Below, one piece after another: positions 35,004 to 46,244 of a DNA stretch of 64,000 nucleotides. The stretch's first letter is position 1; the number at the start of each line of letters is the position of its first letter. The notes below the pieces were generated by a model that did no database searches, had not been told where the DNA came from, and was given only the letters and a program-made list of their open reading frames with translations. Source of the stretch: Antitrichia curtipendula. Lineage: Eukaryota; Streptophyta; Bryopsida; Hypnales; Leucodontaceae. The position numbers were made by a program, and so were the translations under genes. The stretch is taken from positions 19,220,001 to 19,284,000 of the forward strand of contig OX579637.1 of assembly GCA_951230915.1 (NCBI GenBank), written 5' to 3'.

Positions 35004-36935
35004 TCATTTGCGGGGCTTCTTTGTCGATGGTCCGGCCCTAAGATTCGCTGGAGTGGACTTCCGGGCAGTTACCTTTGCTGGAGTCCTCTTCGTTGCCGAC
35101 CGAGTCCGGATTTGAGGCGGATCAGAATCCGTCCCTTCCGATTGGGAGTGAGACTCCGCAGATTCCTCTTCCGTCTCATCGATCTCCAGCGGCTCCTCGA
35201 TCCTCGTGTGTCGCTGCCGTGTCGTCTTTGTCTCCGTCAAATTAATGACGGTGTTGCCCGGATTCACTGGTGGTGGAGTGTTCTGCATATGCATAAACCT
35301 GTCCGGATCGGTCCGGGCAGGATTCTGGACACTTGCTGCTGCTATGGCCTCAGCTTCCGTCTCCGTCAGCTGGAGAGGCGGAAACAGGTTTACCGCCGCC
35401 TGTCTTCCGGCTGTCCCCTCCTGGACGGTGGTCTGTGTGCTTGCTTCCTTCGGCGTTTTAACCTCCGGATAAGTAACCACGTGAGTCGGGATTTCCGGAT
35501 TCCTCTTTCCCGTTGAAGTTCCGACTCCATGGGTTTCTTGGAACTCTCCTCTCGGAAGATCAGCGAACATTGCTTGGTCAAGCAAGTTCGGGTCGAGGCT
35601 TCCAATCAGTTGTCGCATCTCCTTCAGCACCCCCTCCATCCGGGCCTCGAAATCCGTCAGGATGAGCACGACCTTCGTTCCGGTAATGTGGCCTTGGGCC
35701 ACCATCTGTGAGTTCCAGAGTTGGGCCCTCGAGATGGTGCTGGCCGGAAGGTCGATCAGTTCTCCCAGCTTCCGTACTAGAGCCATCGCTTCCGTGGACT
35801 TCCGGTTTGCGATGTGCATCTCCCGTTCCGACCACTGGTGCTGGCTCCGGAACTGATCCCGTTCCTCCTGAAGACTCCGGATCTGATCGTACAGAACCTT
35901 GACGTCTTCCGGATTCGGTCATCGTGCGATGGCGGCCAAGATCTCTCTCTCGTCCTTCACTCCTAACGAATGGCAAACGTCTTGGAGTACTGCTGCCATC
36001 CGGTCGTTCACCGTCCTCGTCGTTCGCAGCCAATGTATGGCGTTCTTGACTGGATCCACCTCCTCGTGTGGGCTTTCCGGCTGGACGGAACCTTCCGCCA
36101 CTTGTTTCCCTCGCGCTGTCCGGTCGGTGGACTTCCGCCTACTGGTTCCGGCCTTCTCCGGAGTGGTCTGTGTTTCCTCCGGAACGTCCTCCTCCTCAGA
36201 TTCCGGCTCCTCCGGCTGCAGTTCCGGTCTCAGCCCGTACTTGAGGAGATTTTCCCCTTTCTTGTACATAAGCTGCTCCGGTTCGCTCAGGGTTTCCATC
36301 CGGTGGTACAAGTGGAACAAGTACGGGCTAATGTAACTGGTCTTCCGTCCTGAAATCCCATTCGCTAACTTATCCACAATCGTGTGAATAAGTCCGCCCC
36401 AATTTACGGGTCTTGGGGGCGGGTTAACCCTGTTTCCTAAAGCCCCAAAAATGGTGTTGGCCACCGTGGTGGTCACCCGGCTAGGCTTTTCCGGATACAG
36501 GATGGGGATCAGGAACTCTAAGAGTTGCTGATCCCGGGCATACACGCAATCCGTCGCTGCAAACCCCTCTTTTGGGTCGGCGGAGTTCCGGAATCTTTCT
36601 GCCGCAAACTTCTCCGTCCGGCCGGCCCATCCATGCCCCCGGTTCAGTGCAAAGTACGTTCCGGCCCAGAGCTCTTGTGTCCACGCTCTCGGGCGGCCCC
36701 TCACCGTCAACTCATACTGATTGGGAACTCCGTAAAGGAGTTCTTCAATCATTCCTTCACTCTTCAAGTCCCATGGGCGGTGTAAGAATCCGACACAGCC
36801 CATGGTCTCTAAATCCTCTTGCAACTCTCTATGGCGATCCGTATCGAACGGAATCACCGGGCTGACAGTCCGTGCGGTCACCGCCAGTCTACGGGCTCGA
36901 GTTTCCGTCATCCTGTCGGTCTTCCGGAGTTGCAC
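35004..36935 (-). pseudogene. LTR-encoded protein of the solo LTR (one stop)
   Basis: The ATG at 36935 starts MQLRKTDRMTE. The conserved domain has WAGTYFALNRGHGW, LLEFLIPILYPEKPSRVT, NTIFGALG and SPYLFHLYHR, then an acidic stretch (PEEPESEEEDVPEE). A TGA (35919-35921) interrupts the frame, which continues open to 35004 with a helical part (RSLQEERDQFRSQHQW), a conserved GTKVVLILTDFE and a Ser/Thr/Lys-rich end. About 640 codons in all. The domain's layout resembles the 'putative plant transposon protein' domain found in plant repeats, but that is an impression, not a search result. About half of the residues in the central block match the LTR protein at 46245-47879. Confidence 0.75.
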
Positions 36936-37040
36936 CGACCTTACTTCCGCTTCCTACGCCGATCCTATCTCACCACTCTTTCTCTCACTAAACGTACTCG
37001 CGAAAATGCCGCAGAGAAAAGAGACCGAATGAGAATGGCG

Positions 37041-37060
37041 GCGGGGTTTATATAGCAGCG
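37041..37060 (-). promoter_or_regulatory. TATA box in the solo LTR
   Basis: Minus strand GCTATATAAACCCC, about 110 bases before the LTR ORF start at 36935. Confidence 0.7.
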
Positions 37061-38817
37061 CGAAACCCTAAGTTCCCGAACCGGTGGAGTTCCCGTAAGT
37101 TCCCTAGCCGGAACCCCTACGATCCGGAACTTCCGACTATCCGGCTACTGGTTCCGGAACACTGTTTTAACCTAATTAGAGTTTTAACTTTCCTAAGAAA
37201 GAGATCTTTTCTAATGTAGGTTTCTAGTGTCTAAACTTCTATACTTATGCAAAAATTTCAAAGTTCTTCTCCTATATATTTCTATTTTATGTATTAAGTT
37301 TAGTTTCCGGACGTTCCGTAACGTTACAAAGAGTCTGGCCCTGACTGCCACGCTTCCGGTCTCTCCGAAAGTCGCCTTTACCGATTCCGCCACCTTTTGC
37401 GTCTTGTCCGCCATTATCCGGGTGGCGGCCATATCTTCCTTGAAGGTGGCCACTTCCGCCTTCAACATGTCGACCTCCTCTTGAAGTCGACGGATCTCCG
37501 CTTCCTGCTTCCGGATCTCGACCGGATTAGTGATGCACTCCGCTACCTTCCCTGGCAACTTGCTATCCGGTGCTGCCTGCACCAACTCTCCGATCTGGAT
37601 TAGGGCGATTCTCTTTGCCTCCCAGTCCAGGCGGATGTCAACGAGGATCTTCACCAACTTCTCGAACGGGTCGACCGGTCCCTTCTTCGAACAGCCTACC
37701 TTCTCCCCTTCCGGTGTCTTCTCCTTTCCGGTTTTATCACCGAATGGAGATCCTCTTCCGGTCGGAGACGTCGTCTTGTGCCGCTTGGGCTGCCTCTCCG
37801 CATCTTCTTCTTCTTCTTCGGTCTCGGATCCGGTTTCCTCTTCCTCCTCGTCCGTTTCCGATTCTCCGTATTTCAGGAGATTTTCCTGGGCCTTCCACTC
37901 CTTCTCTTCCGAGTCTAAAAGGAGCTGGTGTTGCTCATAGAGGTGGAAGAGGTAGGGACACACGGGTGTCGGCCTACTCCTTCCGACCCTCGTCGCCAAC
38001 TGGGCCACCAGATCGAACATGATCCGGGCCCAGTCCGCTTTCCGGTCACCGCTCAGGGCACCGAAAATAGTGTTGCCGAGGGTGATTGTCACCCTTGTCG
38101 GCTTCTCCGGATGGAGGATCGGGATCAGGAACTGTAACAGTTTCCGGTGCCGGTCGTCGATGCAGTCTTCCACCGCGTATCCGTCCTTGGGGTTGACCGC
38201 TCCTCGGAACTTGCCCCGGACGTACTCGTCCTTCCGATTTGCCATCCCGTGGCCTCCTGCCCGGAACTTATAAACCTCCCTTCAGATCTCTTCCGTCCAT
38301 TGATGTGGAACACAGCGGATCGTGTTGTCGAACTGGTTCGTCCACTTCCCCTGGATCTCCTTCACCATCCGCTCGTCCTTAAAACCCCAGGGTTTGTCGA
38401 GCAAACCCTGGCACCCCATCCGGTTGAGATCCAACCGGAGCATCTCCATCTCCTCCTCTGTCGAAGGGAGAACCGGAACGACCTTCCAGAGTTTCACCGG
38501 AGCCGACGACATGGATGGGCCTGGTCTGTTCCGCCTAAGCTGCGGCATGGACACAGAATAGATCTAAGACAGTCCTTTCCGATTCTACCTCACACAGTCC
38601 TAGCCGCACGTCCCGTTCTCACGTTCTCTCTCCGATCTCAACCGGAATCCTGCACAGGGATCGGTATGCAACCGGAAACCTACCCTGCAACACACCTCTA
38701 ACACTCGCACACTCACGCACACACGCGAACACTCACACAGCGCCGAAACACGAGGAGCGCGACAAAACACTCTCACCAAACGGAGTTTGGAAAAAGGAGT
38801 GCGACTGAGGAGGTGCT

Positions 38818-38831
38818 GGCCTTTTATAGTC
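38818..38831 (-). promoter_or_regulatory. TATA box in the 3' LTR
   Basis: Minus strand GACTATAAAAGGCC, identical to the copy in the 5' LTR. Confidence 0.7.
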
Positions 38832-39133
38832 TCTCCTGACCTAAAAATCGTCATGATGACGTTCACCGGTCCGGTCCCACCATTCCGGTCTAACCCTAAT
38901 CCGGTTCTCCACCCCCAATCCGGTCCACTACTACTTCCGGACAAGGATCCGATTCCAATCCGGTTCCTGGGTGTCACCACTAGGATTGGATTCGTTCGAA
39001 CTACTCCACTATTTCAATGTCTTTCCTAATTTTCCGTCCTTTGCTGTTTCTAGACAAAACCTACATACTAATCGATAGTTTCCGTTCCATTTTCTAGATA
39101 AACAACTGAAAACCAAAAATTCGGACTGCGACA

Positions 39134-39146
39134 TTACCCCTTCCTC
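39134..39146 (-). promoter_or_regulatory. Polypurine tract of the Tat-like element
   Basis: Minus strand GAGGAAGGGGTAA immediately before the 3' LTR. Confidence 0.85.
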
Positions 39147-39169
39147 ATTTGTGAGCGTCCTCACGAACA

Positions 39170-40363
39170 TTACGCGGAATCCTCTGAAGAGGTAGCAGCA
39201 GTATACTTCTTCACCCTCGATCCATTCACACGAGTATCCAGCCACTGGCCTTGCAGGTTCTCAAGTTGCACGGATCCGTTCTGGAATACTTCATTGACCC
39301 GGAAAGGTCCCATCCATCGAGTATGTAATTTACCTGCGAAATCCTTGTGACGGTTGTCGTAAAGGAGCACCAGACCGCCTTCTTGGATTTTGTGGTTGGC
39401 CGGAAGTTTCCGGTCGTAATCTTGCTTCCGCTTATCCTGGACTTCTAGCGTCCTCTTCAAAGCAGCGTTCCGGATTTCTTCCAGATCTTCAATTGCCAGA
39501 AGTCGAGGAAGTATGTTCGTCCTATGTTCTGCATTCCGAGCTGCAATGATACGGAATGTCTCCACTTCTAATTCCACTCCATGTACTGCATTTTGGCCAA
39601 AGACCAAAAAATATGGCATCTGTCCGGTTGTACTCTTTTCTGTGGTATTGTACGCATGGACCGCCGAAGGTAGTTTCCGGTCCCAATCCGTCTTGTGAGC
39701 AAAAACCATCTTGTTCAAGGCTTTACCAACAATTCCGTTCACCCTCTCCGTCAATCCGTTCGCCTTCGGATTATAGGGAGTCGTCTTCCGGTGCTTGATA
39801 AGATATTTGTTAGTAAGGTCGACGATGACATCGTTGAGGAAATGGGTCCCCCGATCACTGACCAATTCCAATGGGTGTCCAAAACGCATGAGGATCTCCT
39901 CAAACAGAAAGGTCGCGGAAGTCTGAGCATCATTCTTCCGCGTTGCCTTGGCCTCCACCCACTTGGTCGCGTAATCCGTGGCTAGGATAATGTACCTCTT
40001 CCTTCTGGCACTAACCGGAAAGATGGGTCCAATAAAATCTATCCCCCATTTCTCGAATGGAGCTAGAGGAATGATCGAAGTGAGCGGCCAGCGGTTCCGG
40101 AAAGATGGCGCTCCTGTCCTTTGACATTGATCACAACTCTGAACAAAATTTCTAACGTCCCGATGCAAGCACGGCCACCAGTATCCGGCTGATCGGATTC
40201 GGTTGACTGTACTTACAAAGGCAAAATGTCCGCCAGAACTTCCGGCATGAAGTGCCCGGATTACTTTCTTCCGGTCCGGTAGTTCCAGACATTGCCGCAG
40301 AACATCATCCGCTCCTAACTTGAAAAGGATTCCCCTAATCAAGGTATAGGGTGCCACTTTTCA
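39170..40363 (-). CDS. pol: Integrase of the Tat-like element
   Basis: Continues the RT frame after a TGA at 40361-40363. A zinc-binding region ends CDQCQRTG. The catalytic core shows D in GIDFIGP, D in LVSDRGTHF and E in NGLTERVN, all in correct order. The C-terminal part (GGLVLLYDNRHKDFAGKLHT, RWMGPFRVNEVF) is the usual DNA-binding domain. No chromodomain follows; the protein ends about 35 bases from the 3' LTR. It would insert the element's DNA copy. Whether the TGA abolishes it or is read through cannot be told; FQ-stop-KVAPYTL suggests Trp was there. Confidence 0.9.
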
Positions 40364-42460
40364 CTGGAAGATCTCCTTTTCCTCTCGACTCATTGGTTCC
40401 GGATACCTCGACCATACTAAATAATCTATGATATCTTGATATTCCGAGACTAACTCATTGTTCAGGTGAAAGACTTCTACCATGGAAGAATCCGGATTGT
40501 CTATCCGAACCGGAATCTCTTGAACTTTCGGAAATTCATCCGGAAATTCTGCGGATACATCCGCTATGGATTCTTTCCCTCTTTGCCTTGAGAGATAATC
40601 CGCATTTGAATTTGCCTTACCAGGTTTAACTATGATTTCATAGTTAAACTCTTGTAAAAGCAAAATCCATCTAGCAATCCTCCCTGACAAATCCGGTTTA
40701 TTCACAAGGTATTTCAAAGAATCATGATCTGTGTGAAAAATTACCTTGTAACCGAGTAAGTAATGCCGGAACTTCTTACAGGAATACACCACAGCTAACA
40801 CCTCTCTTTCCGTGGTGGAGTAGTTCCGTTCTGCCAAACTCATTTGTTTGCTGGCGTAGTAAACCGGATTCTCTCGCCTATCCGTGTCGTACTGCCACAG
40901 AATTGATCCTAAACACCAACCGGATGCGTCGATGGTAACATGGAAATCCTTGTCCCAATCAAGAACGGAAAGGATCGGAGTTCTAGCAAGCTGGGTTTTG
41001 AGATCCTCAAAAGCCTGTTGCTGTCTTCCGATCCAAAGAAAATCCGTATCCTTCTTGAGGAGTTCTGTCAAAGGAATAGCCTTCTTCGCATATCCGTCTA
41101 TGAACCGACGGTAGTATCCTACACATCCAAGAAATCCCCGGATCTCTCTCACGCTCGTGGGAGGTAGCAGGGATAAAACAACCCGTACCTTCTCCAAGTC
41201 CGCTTGCAATCCGGTTTGGCTTACAACGTGACCTAGGAGAATTCCGGAAAACATTCCAAAGAAACATTTCCCGGGGTGCAGCTTTAACTTGGTCTCCCGG
41301 CATTTTTGGAACGTCTTCCGTAAACACTCGAGATGACTTTTCCGGTCACTAAAAACCGCAAAGTCATCTATGAATACTTCAAGGAAATGTCGAAGAAAAT
41401 CCTTGAAAATATCCATCATCAGCCTCTGAAAGGTTCCGGGTGCGTTGCATAGCCCGAACGGCATCCGGGTGAAGGCATACGTTCCCCATTCTGTTGTGAA
41501 CGTAGTCTTCAGCTGATCGCACCACCGAATGAAAACTTGGTTGTAACCGGAAAATCCGTCCAGGAAGCTGTAACACTCGTGTCCAACCACATGATCCAGA
41601 ATGATGTCTGTGAACGGAAGCGGAAAATAATCCTTCTTTGTGGCTGCGTTCAACTTCCGGAAATCTTGACAGACTCGGATCTTAACCTTTCCATCCTTTC
41701 CTACTTTCTTTGGCACCACCACGATCGGAGAAACCCATTCGGAATTATTGACCGGATAGATGAATCCGGATTCCAATAACCGATCGATTTCTTCTTTAAC
41801 CATTAGTGAGTACTTGGGGTTGAGTTGATACTGTCGTTGACGAACCGGATTAGATCCTTTCGTCAAATCGATATGATGCTCTCCCAAATGAGGGGGAATT
41901 CCCTCCAGATCGGATGGCTTCCAAGCAAAGACATCCAAGTACTCCTTCAGGAGTTTCACGTAAGCAGATCTTTCCTTGCCTTTCAGGAGTCTATTAAGAT
42001 AGAAACTCTTACCTGGTTCGACATTCTCCTCTTCGTAATCCGTGGGTGAAACAACCGGTTTGACCTTTTCTGGGTGAACTTCTTCCGGAATAAAAGTCAA
42101 GTTTCCCCAGCCTGCCTGGGCTGTACCACTCACTGGCGTTGGAAGATTTCCGGTTCGGATCTGCTGAGCAATCCACTCTGCCGTGAGCGGAACGCTGGCT
42201 TCTCCCAAGGATCGATCTTCCATCACCGGGTTCCGGATCTCTTCCGGTTCAAGCTCTAACACAGCGTCGGAGAATCCAAAGCTTGTCTCAGTCTCCTGCT
42301 GGAAAGGGTCGACATAATAGCTGGAATCAGAATCTTCCGGATCCGTCCAATCTGAAGTATAGCCTTCAGACTCGCTGGTTTCTCCCAAGTGCTTTTCCGT
42401 CACCCAAGGAATCCGGATTGAAGGTTTCCCTACTACTAGTTCCTTGGCTCCCCAATCCAC
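40361..42460 (-). pseudogene. pol: Reverse transcriptase / RNase H of the Tat-like element
   Basis: About 700 codons. The RT part has KLNAATKKDYFPLPF, FSGYNQV, MPFGLCNAPGTFQ and catalytic VFIDDFAVFS, closer to the Athila/Tat FxDDF pattern than to the chromovirus YLDD. RNase H follows (VTIDASGWCLGSIL, ERNYSTTEREVLAVVY, HTDHDSLKYL, ADYLSR). The N-terminal DWGAKELVVGKPSIRIPW continues the end of the protease region but lies in another frame because of a 29-bp duplication at about 42470-42500. It copies the RNA into DNA. The long acidic linker between protease and RT is typical of this lineage. Confidence 0.92.
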
Positions 42461-43302
42461 CAGTACTCTAGCAGGTAATAATACTCTAGCAGTACTCTAG
42501 AATATAACCACGGTCTTCCGAGTAACATGGGAAAGGGTCTTCCTTTGGTAACTCGGATGATGACATAGTTGAGCAGATAATCCGTCCCTCCAATCCGGGT
42601 TGGCACTTGTGAAAGCCTTCCAACCGGATTTACTCGAGACTGGTCCGCCATCCGCAGAACTTGTTCCGTCGCTTCAAACGTAGTGAAGCCTAAGTCGAAC
42701 GCTGTCTCCTCCAACATCAAATTCACTCCGGATCCTCCATCAATAGGTACTTTTGGGATCGAGCATCCTTCAATCTCCACTGCAACTTCTGGAGCTCCGG
42801 AATCTTCCAGTTGAGAAAAGTTAACTGCCACTGCTGGAAGTTTCACCCTCTTCTTTCGTTTCCGGGTCCAGGCCTCTCGGATCAGCTTCTGATATGCGAC
42901 ATTGTCATGTAGAAGTTGTCCGATCGTCACGCTGGCCTTCTGATCCCAGATGTCTTGAACAATGTTATAGTCATGTGCACCGACATCCGGTTCAATAATC
43001 ACCGGGGTGTCGTTGAAACTAACCTTCTTCCGGTGTGGCAGTATATCCGGTCCAGATATTTCCGTCTGAATTTCTGCACTTATATCTATTGGGATCCGGT
43101 TCCGATCCACCCCTTCCTCGACGTGGACTTTCTCCGGTTCCGCTCTTCGGTCTTCAAGAATTCGATCGGAATCACTACTCGATTCCGGTTTCCTCCTTGA
43201 CTTCTTCCTCCTACTACAAACAGACCGTTCCGTCTGTCCCCGGGTGGAACTGCGGGTGGATACCCGATTTACCAAACTCTCAGTCTTCACTAGCAGCTCC
43301 AC
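42436..43302 (-). pseudogene. pro: Aspartic protease region of the Tat-like element
   Basis: In the same frame as gag, separated by a TGA just upstream (43312-43314). The Lys/Arg/Ser-rich start is followed by a retropepsin fold with catalytic VPIDGGSGVNLML, then RIGGTDYLLNYVII and FPMLLGRPWLYS. The normal continuation is lost: a 29-bp insertion built from CTAGAGTA copies shifts the frame, giving an aberrant end at 42436. It would process the Gag-Pol polyprotein. Confidence 0.85.
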
Positions 43303-43311
43303 CTCACACCG

Positions 43312-44919
43312 TCACTTTTCCGGATTCTCCGTTCCGGCAGAGTGACCATAGTTGAGCGTGGTCTGCTCCCTTGGAAGAATCTGTACTTGCTTGTAAACTG
43401 GTCTGGACTGCACCGGCTTCGGACACTGATCCTCTTGGTGTCCGTACTCGTGGCAGTTTTGGCACGGAAGGGTCCGCGGAGCACCCTGCCCTGGTCCCCT
43501 ATTAGGACAGTTGGTTGCATAGTGTCCCGGTTCTCCACAACCGTAACAAATCACGCCTTGTCTATCCGGATAGCCAAGGGCTCGCATAGGCTGTTGCATC
43601 ATCATCCCTTGACTAGGTCCGGGTAGAAAGTTCCGGTTCAACATGTTGGACCGGATTGGAACCGTAATTCCCTTTCCTCTCCCGTACGTCGGCTGAACTT
43701 AGTACACTTCCTCCTCTTCTTCATTCGCCATGGTGTAGTAGATCTCCTCCTCCGGATAAACATAGTGAACTTGCTTTTGTGCTGCCCGCTGGCATTCACT
43801 CGGATAGTGACCCGATTCTCCACATCTTCCACACCAGACATTCGATCGGGAAGTCGGAACAATTCGTCTTGGTTTCCGGTTCTCTGCGAGATTGACCTTG
43901 ATCGCCTCCAAAGACTCTTGAATATTCTTCATCATCTTCTTTGAATCCGAATCTTCTGCCTTGACCTTCACAACGGTCTTGTCTCGAGAATCTCTTGACC
44001 GATAAGAACGTTGAGGAGGTGAAGCACTCCGCTCCTCACTTGAACTCGACGAACTGGAATCGGAAACTTCCGATTCCGAACTCTCGGAACTACTTTCCGA
44101 TTCCGGTACCTTCTTTTGATGTCTCGACTTCCGGTTACTCTTCTTACTTTTCCCCTTCTCCCGCTTCTCGCTTCTCTTCAAAGACTTCCGGAGCGACTGC
44201 GCAGAATTCTCATAATTGGTTGTAGCGTCCATGGCATCTCGAAGTGTCCGTGGTCGCGTTTGACGGATAAGGAATCCCATCGATTCCAGTAGTCCGGCAA
44301 CGTACCATTCTACTTGCAAACTGGGAGCAATCTCCGTCGTCAGTTTCTGGATCAGAGCTTTCACCCTCTGTCCATACTTGCGCACGGATTCGGATGACAT
44401 CATCGTCAGCTTACTCAACCGTCCCAGAGCTCGAGCTTCGCCGCCGATCTCCCGGAAAGCCTGCACGAAATTCGTTCTCAACTGTTCCCAGTTATTCCGG
44501 ATCCGGTCCGGAACATCCTGATACCATTTGAGAGCTTCTCCTTTCAGCAATCCTTGGAAGATTCGCCGCTGGGCTGCCTCGTTCTCTTGATTGGCGACCG
44601 CGGTCGACTCAAACTCGCAAAGCCAGTCATCCGCGTCCTGACTTCCATCACTCTTGAAACGCTTGTACCTCAACCGGCTCATATTGTCTTCTTCTTCTAA
44701 CACCGGAGCTTCTTCTTCCGGTTCCGGTTCACTGCCAAGTGGAGACGTATGTTCCGATCGTGGTGTCTCGATCTCTACACCTGGTACAGGTACAAAAATA
44801 AGTTGATCTTCCAGATCCGTATTATCCGGATCAGTAGGACCTGAACTAGAAAATTCTTCCGTGCGCTGAGTTCTCTTCAAACGCTCGGACCTTCTTCTAT
44901 CCCGTGTTCCTCTTCTCAT
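43312..44919 (-). pseudogene. gag: Gag of the Tat-like element, with an in-frame TAA
   Basis: The ATG at 44919 starts MRRGTRDRRR. The retrotransposon gag core lies at about residues 95-240 (WLCEFESTAVANQENEAA, LLKGEALKWYQDVPDRI, LTMMSSESVRKYGQRVKAL). A Ser-rich linker and a zinc knuckle (CGRCGESGHYPSEC) end at a TAA (43699-43701). The same frame continues to 43312 with two more knuckles (CYGCGEPGHYATNC, CQNCHEYGHQEDQC). Three knuckles in one Gag is more than usual. The TAA may be a mutation or a readthrough site. Confidence 0.88.
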
Positions 44920-45031
44920 GAGTTAAGTTTCCGGTTCCGGCAATCCAACTCAGTCACAGAAAAGTAAACAAAATTTTAGAAACACGTACTGACTCAACTA
45001 CTCGGCTCCGTAATAAAGCTGATAGCTTTAG

Positions 45032-45051
45032 AATCCCCGGCAGCGGCGCCA
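45032..45051 (-). promoter_or_regulatory. Primer binding site, Asp-tRNA type
   Basis: Plus strand ATCCCCGGCAGCGGCGCCA agrees with the 3' end of plant tRNA-Asp (CCCCGGCAACGGCGCCA) with one difference. It lies 10 bases from the 5' LTR. Asp-tRNA priming is known for several Athila/Tat elements. Confidence 0.85.
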
Positions 45052-46244
45052 GATTTTTAAATGTCGCAGCACAGGATAAGCAATTCCCATGTTATACTCC
45101 CAAAAACCACTCTAAAGCATAACAAAGTGACTCTAAAGATCAAACCCACGAGATTCTGTGAAGTATCTAGCCTTATTAACGAACTAAGCCAAGTCAGTAG
45201 TAATATCCATCTTTTCCGGTCCTCTTTCTATGACCGGAAGTTCAAACACCCAGAAAACAAAGGACCGGATTCTTTCTATCTTCCGATTCCAGCTAGTCTT
45301 CTGATTATCGAATCCAACACAACCCAAGGACCCTATCTCTTCCGGTCCGGGTATCCGTCTAGGCCAATCCGCTCTAGACAACTCACAACCATTTCCTCTC
45401 CTATCCGGTTTGGTTTTACCTCTGTTTAGCCATTAGAGGGTTCGCCGCTTGCTTTTGAGAGTGGTAGGCCCACCACACCTTCCGTGACTTATAGTGGCTG
45501 AAGACCCACTTTCCAAATCTCTTCCTTCCTAGGCTAGTACGGATCCGGTTTGGTCCTTCACAGCAATCCAGATTGCAATCCGGTCCACTGGTCACACAAA
45601 GACCCCCCCGTACGATCCTCTCAATACTACAACGACCCTGATGTCATTCTATTCCGTGCGAAGCTAAGGCGGTTACAAGTGCACCCGTCCATTCCAACGT
45701 CAACTAGAATTCTTCCGTTTACTGTTAAGATGGTGAGACCTCACAAGAGATCGGACACTCAACCGGATTTCTCACCCAGGAGTTCTAGCGCGACTAAGGA
45801 CTCCCTCCTTATCCGCCTAGCCTAACAACGGCTTTCTCACCCGGAATCTCAAACTCTAGACGCGCTGAGGCACTGAAGTTCACTCCCAACTCTATCCTAT
45901 CCGCTCACATGCACTTAGAACCAAGAAAACACCAAGGGGAGAAATCCCATCGCATCCGCTCGCGCCTTCCGAACTCCCTCACGCACAATCCTGCCAAGAC
46001 ATGGGAGATCATACAACAAAGAAGCACAAGGAGAAAACACAAAGAAAGATGCAGAGGGAAAGACTCTCAGTCCTCAGCACAAGGACTGAATTATATACAC
46101 TTTGAGAACTTCCAAAAATAACAAAAGGCAAAAAGAGCCGTTAAAAGTCAACCTAAATCCGGATCCTAACTTCTGGTCCTCCTAACACTACCGGATCGGA
46201 TTACTAATCCGGATCCGTTCCTATCCTATCTCTCCTAATTTATT

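Larger units (their letters stand above)
33906..37328 (-). mobile_element. Solo LTR of a related element, nested in the 3' LTR
   Basis: 3423 bp, starts TGTCGCACG and ends GTTACA, flanked by AAGAG on both sides (33901-33905, 37329-37333). It has no gag, protease, RT or integrase. It encodes a protein homologous to the one in the host LTR and has a TATA box at the equivalent position. It is therefore a solo LTR of a sister family, left after LTR-LTR recombination. Confidence 0.93.
33492..38554 (-). pseudogene. LTR-encoded protein in the 3' LTR (stop, then split by insertion)
   Basis: Same gene as at 46245-47879. It starts at 38554 and has the same TGA at 38282-38284. The nested solo LTR (33906-37328) enters inside the codons for VRARLFDEKV, and the C-terminal part continues at 33492-33900. 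The residues before the insert are identical to the other copy. Confidence 0.85.
32309..39133 (-). repeat. 3' LTR, interrupted by a nested solo LTR
   Basis: 6825 bp. Removing the 3423-bp insert and one 5-bp duplication leaves 3397 bp, exactly the length of the other LTR. It carries the same ORF, interrupted by the insert. Confidence 0.96.

Noticed and set aside
33906..37328. Nested unit as a complete non-LTR or gene insertion
   Set aside because: TG...CA ends, a 5-bp duplication, no internal domain, and an ORF and TATA box matching the host LTR show that it is a solo LTR.
35112..38701. Long plus-strand ORFs opposite the LTR proteins (and their twins at 46412-48026)
   Set aside because: Shadows of the conserved minus-strand frame; they are Ser/Pro/Arg-rich and not conserved between the two LTR families.
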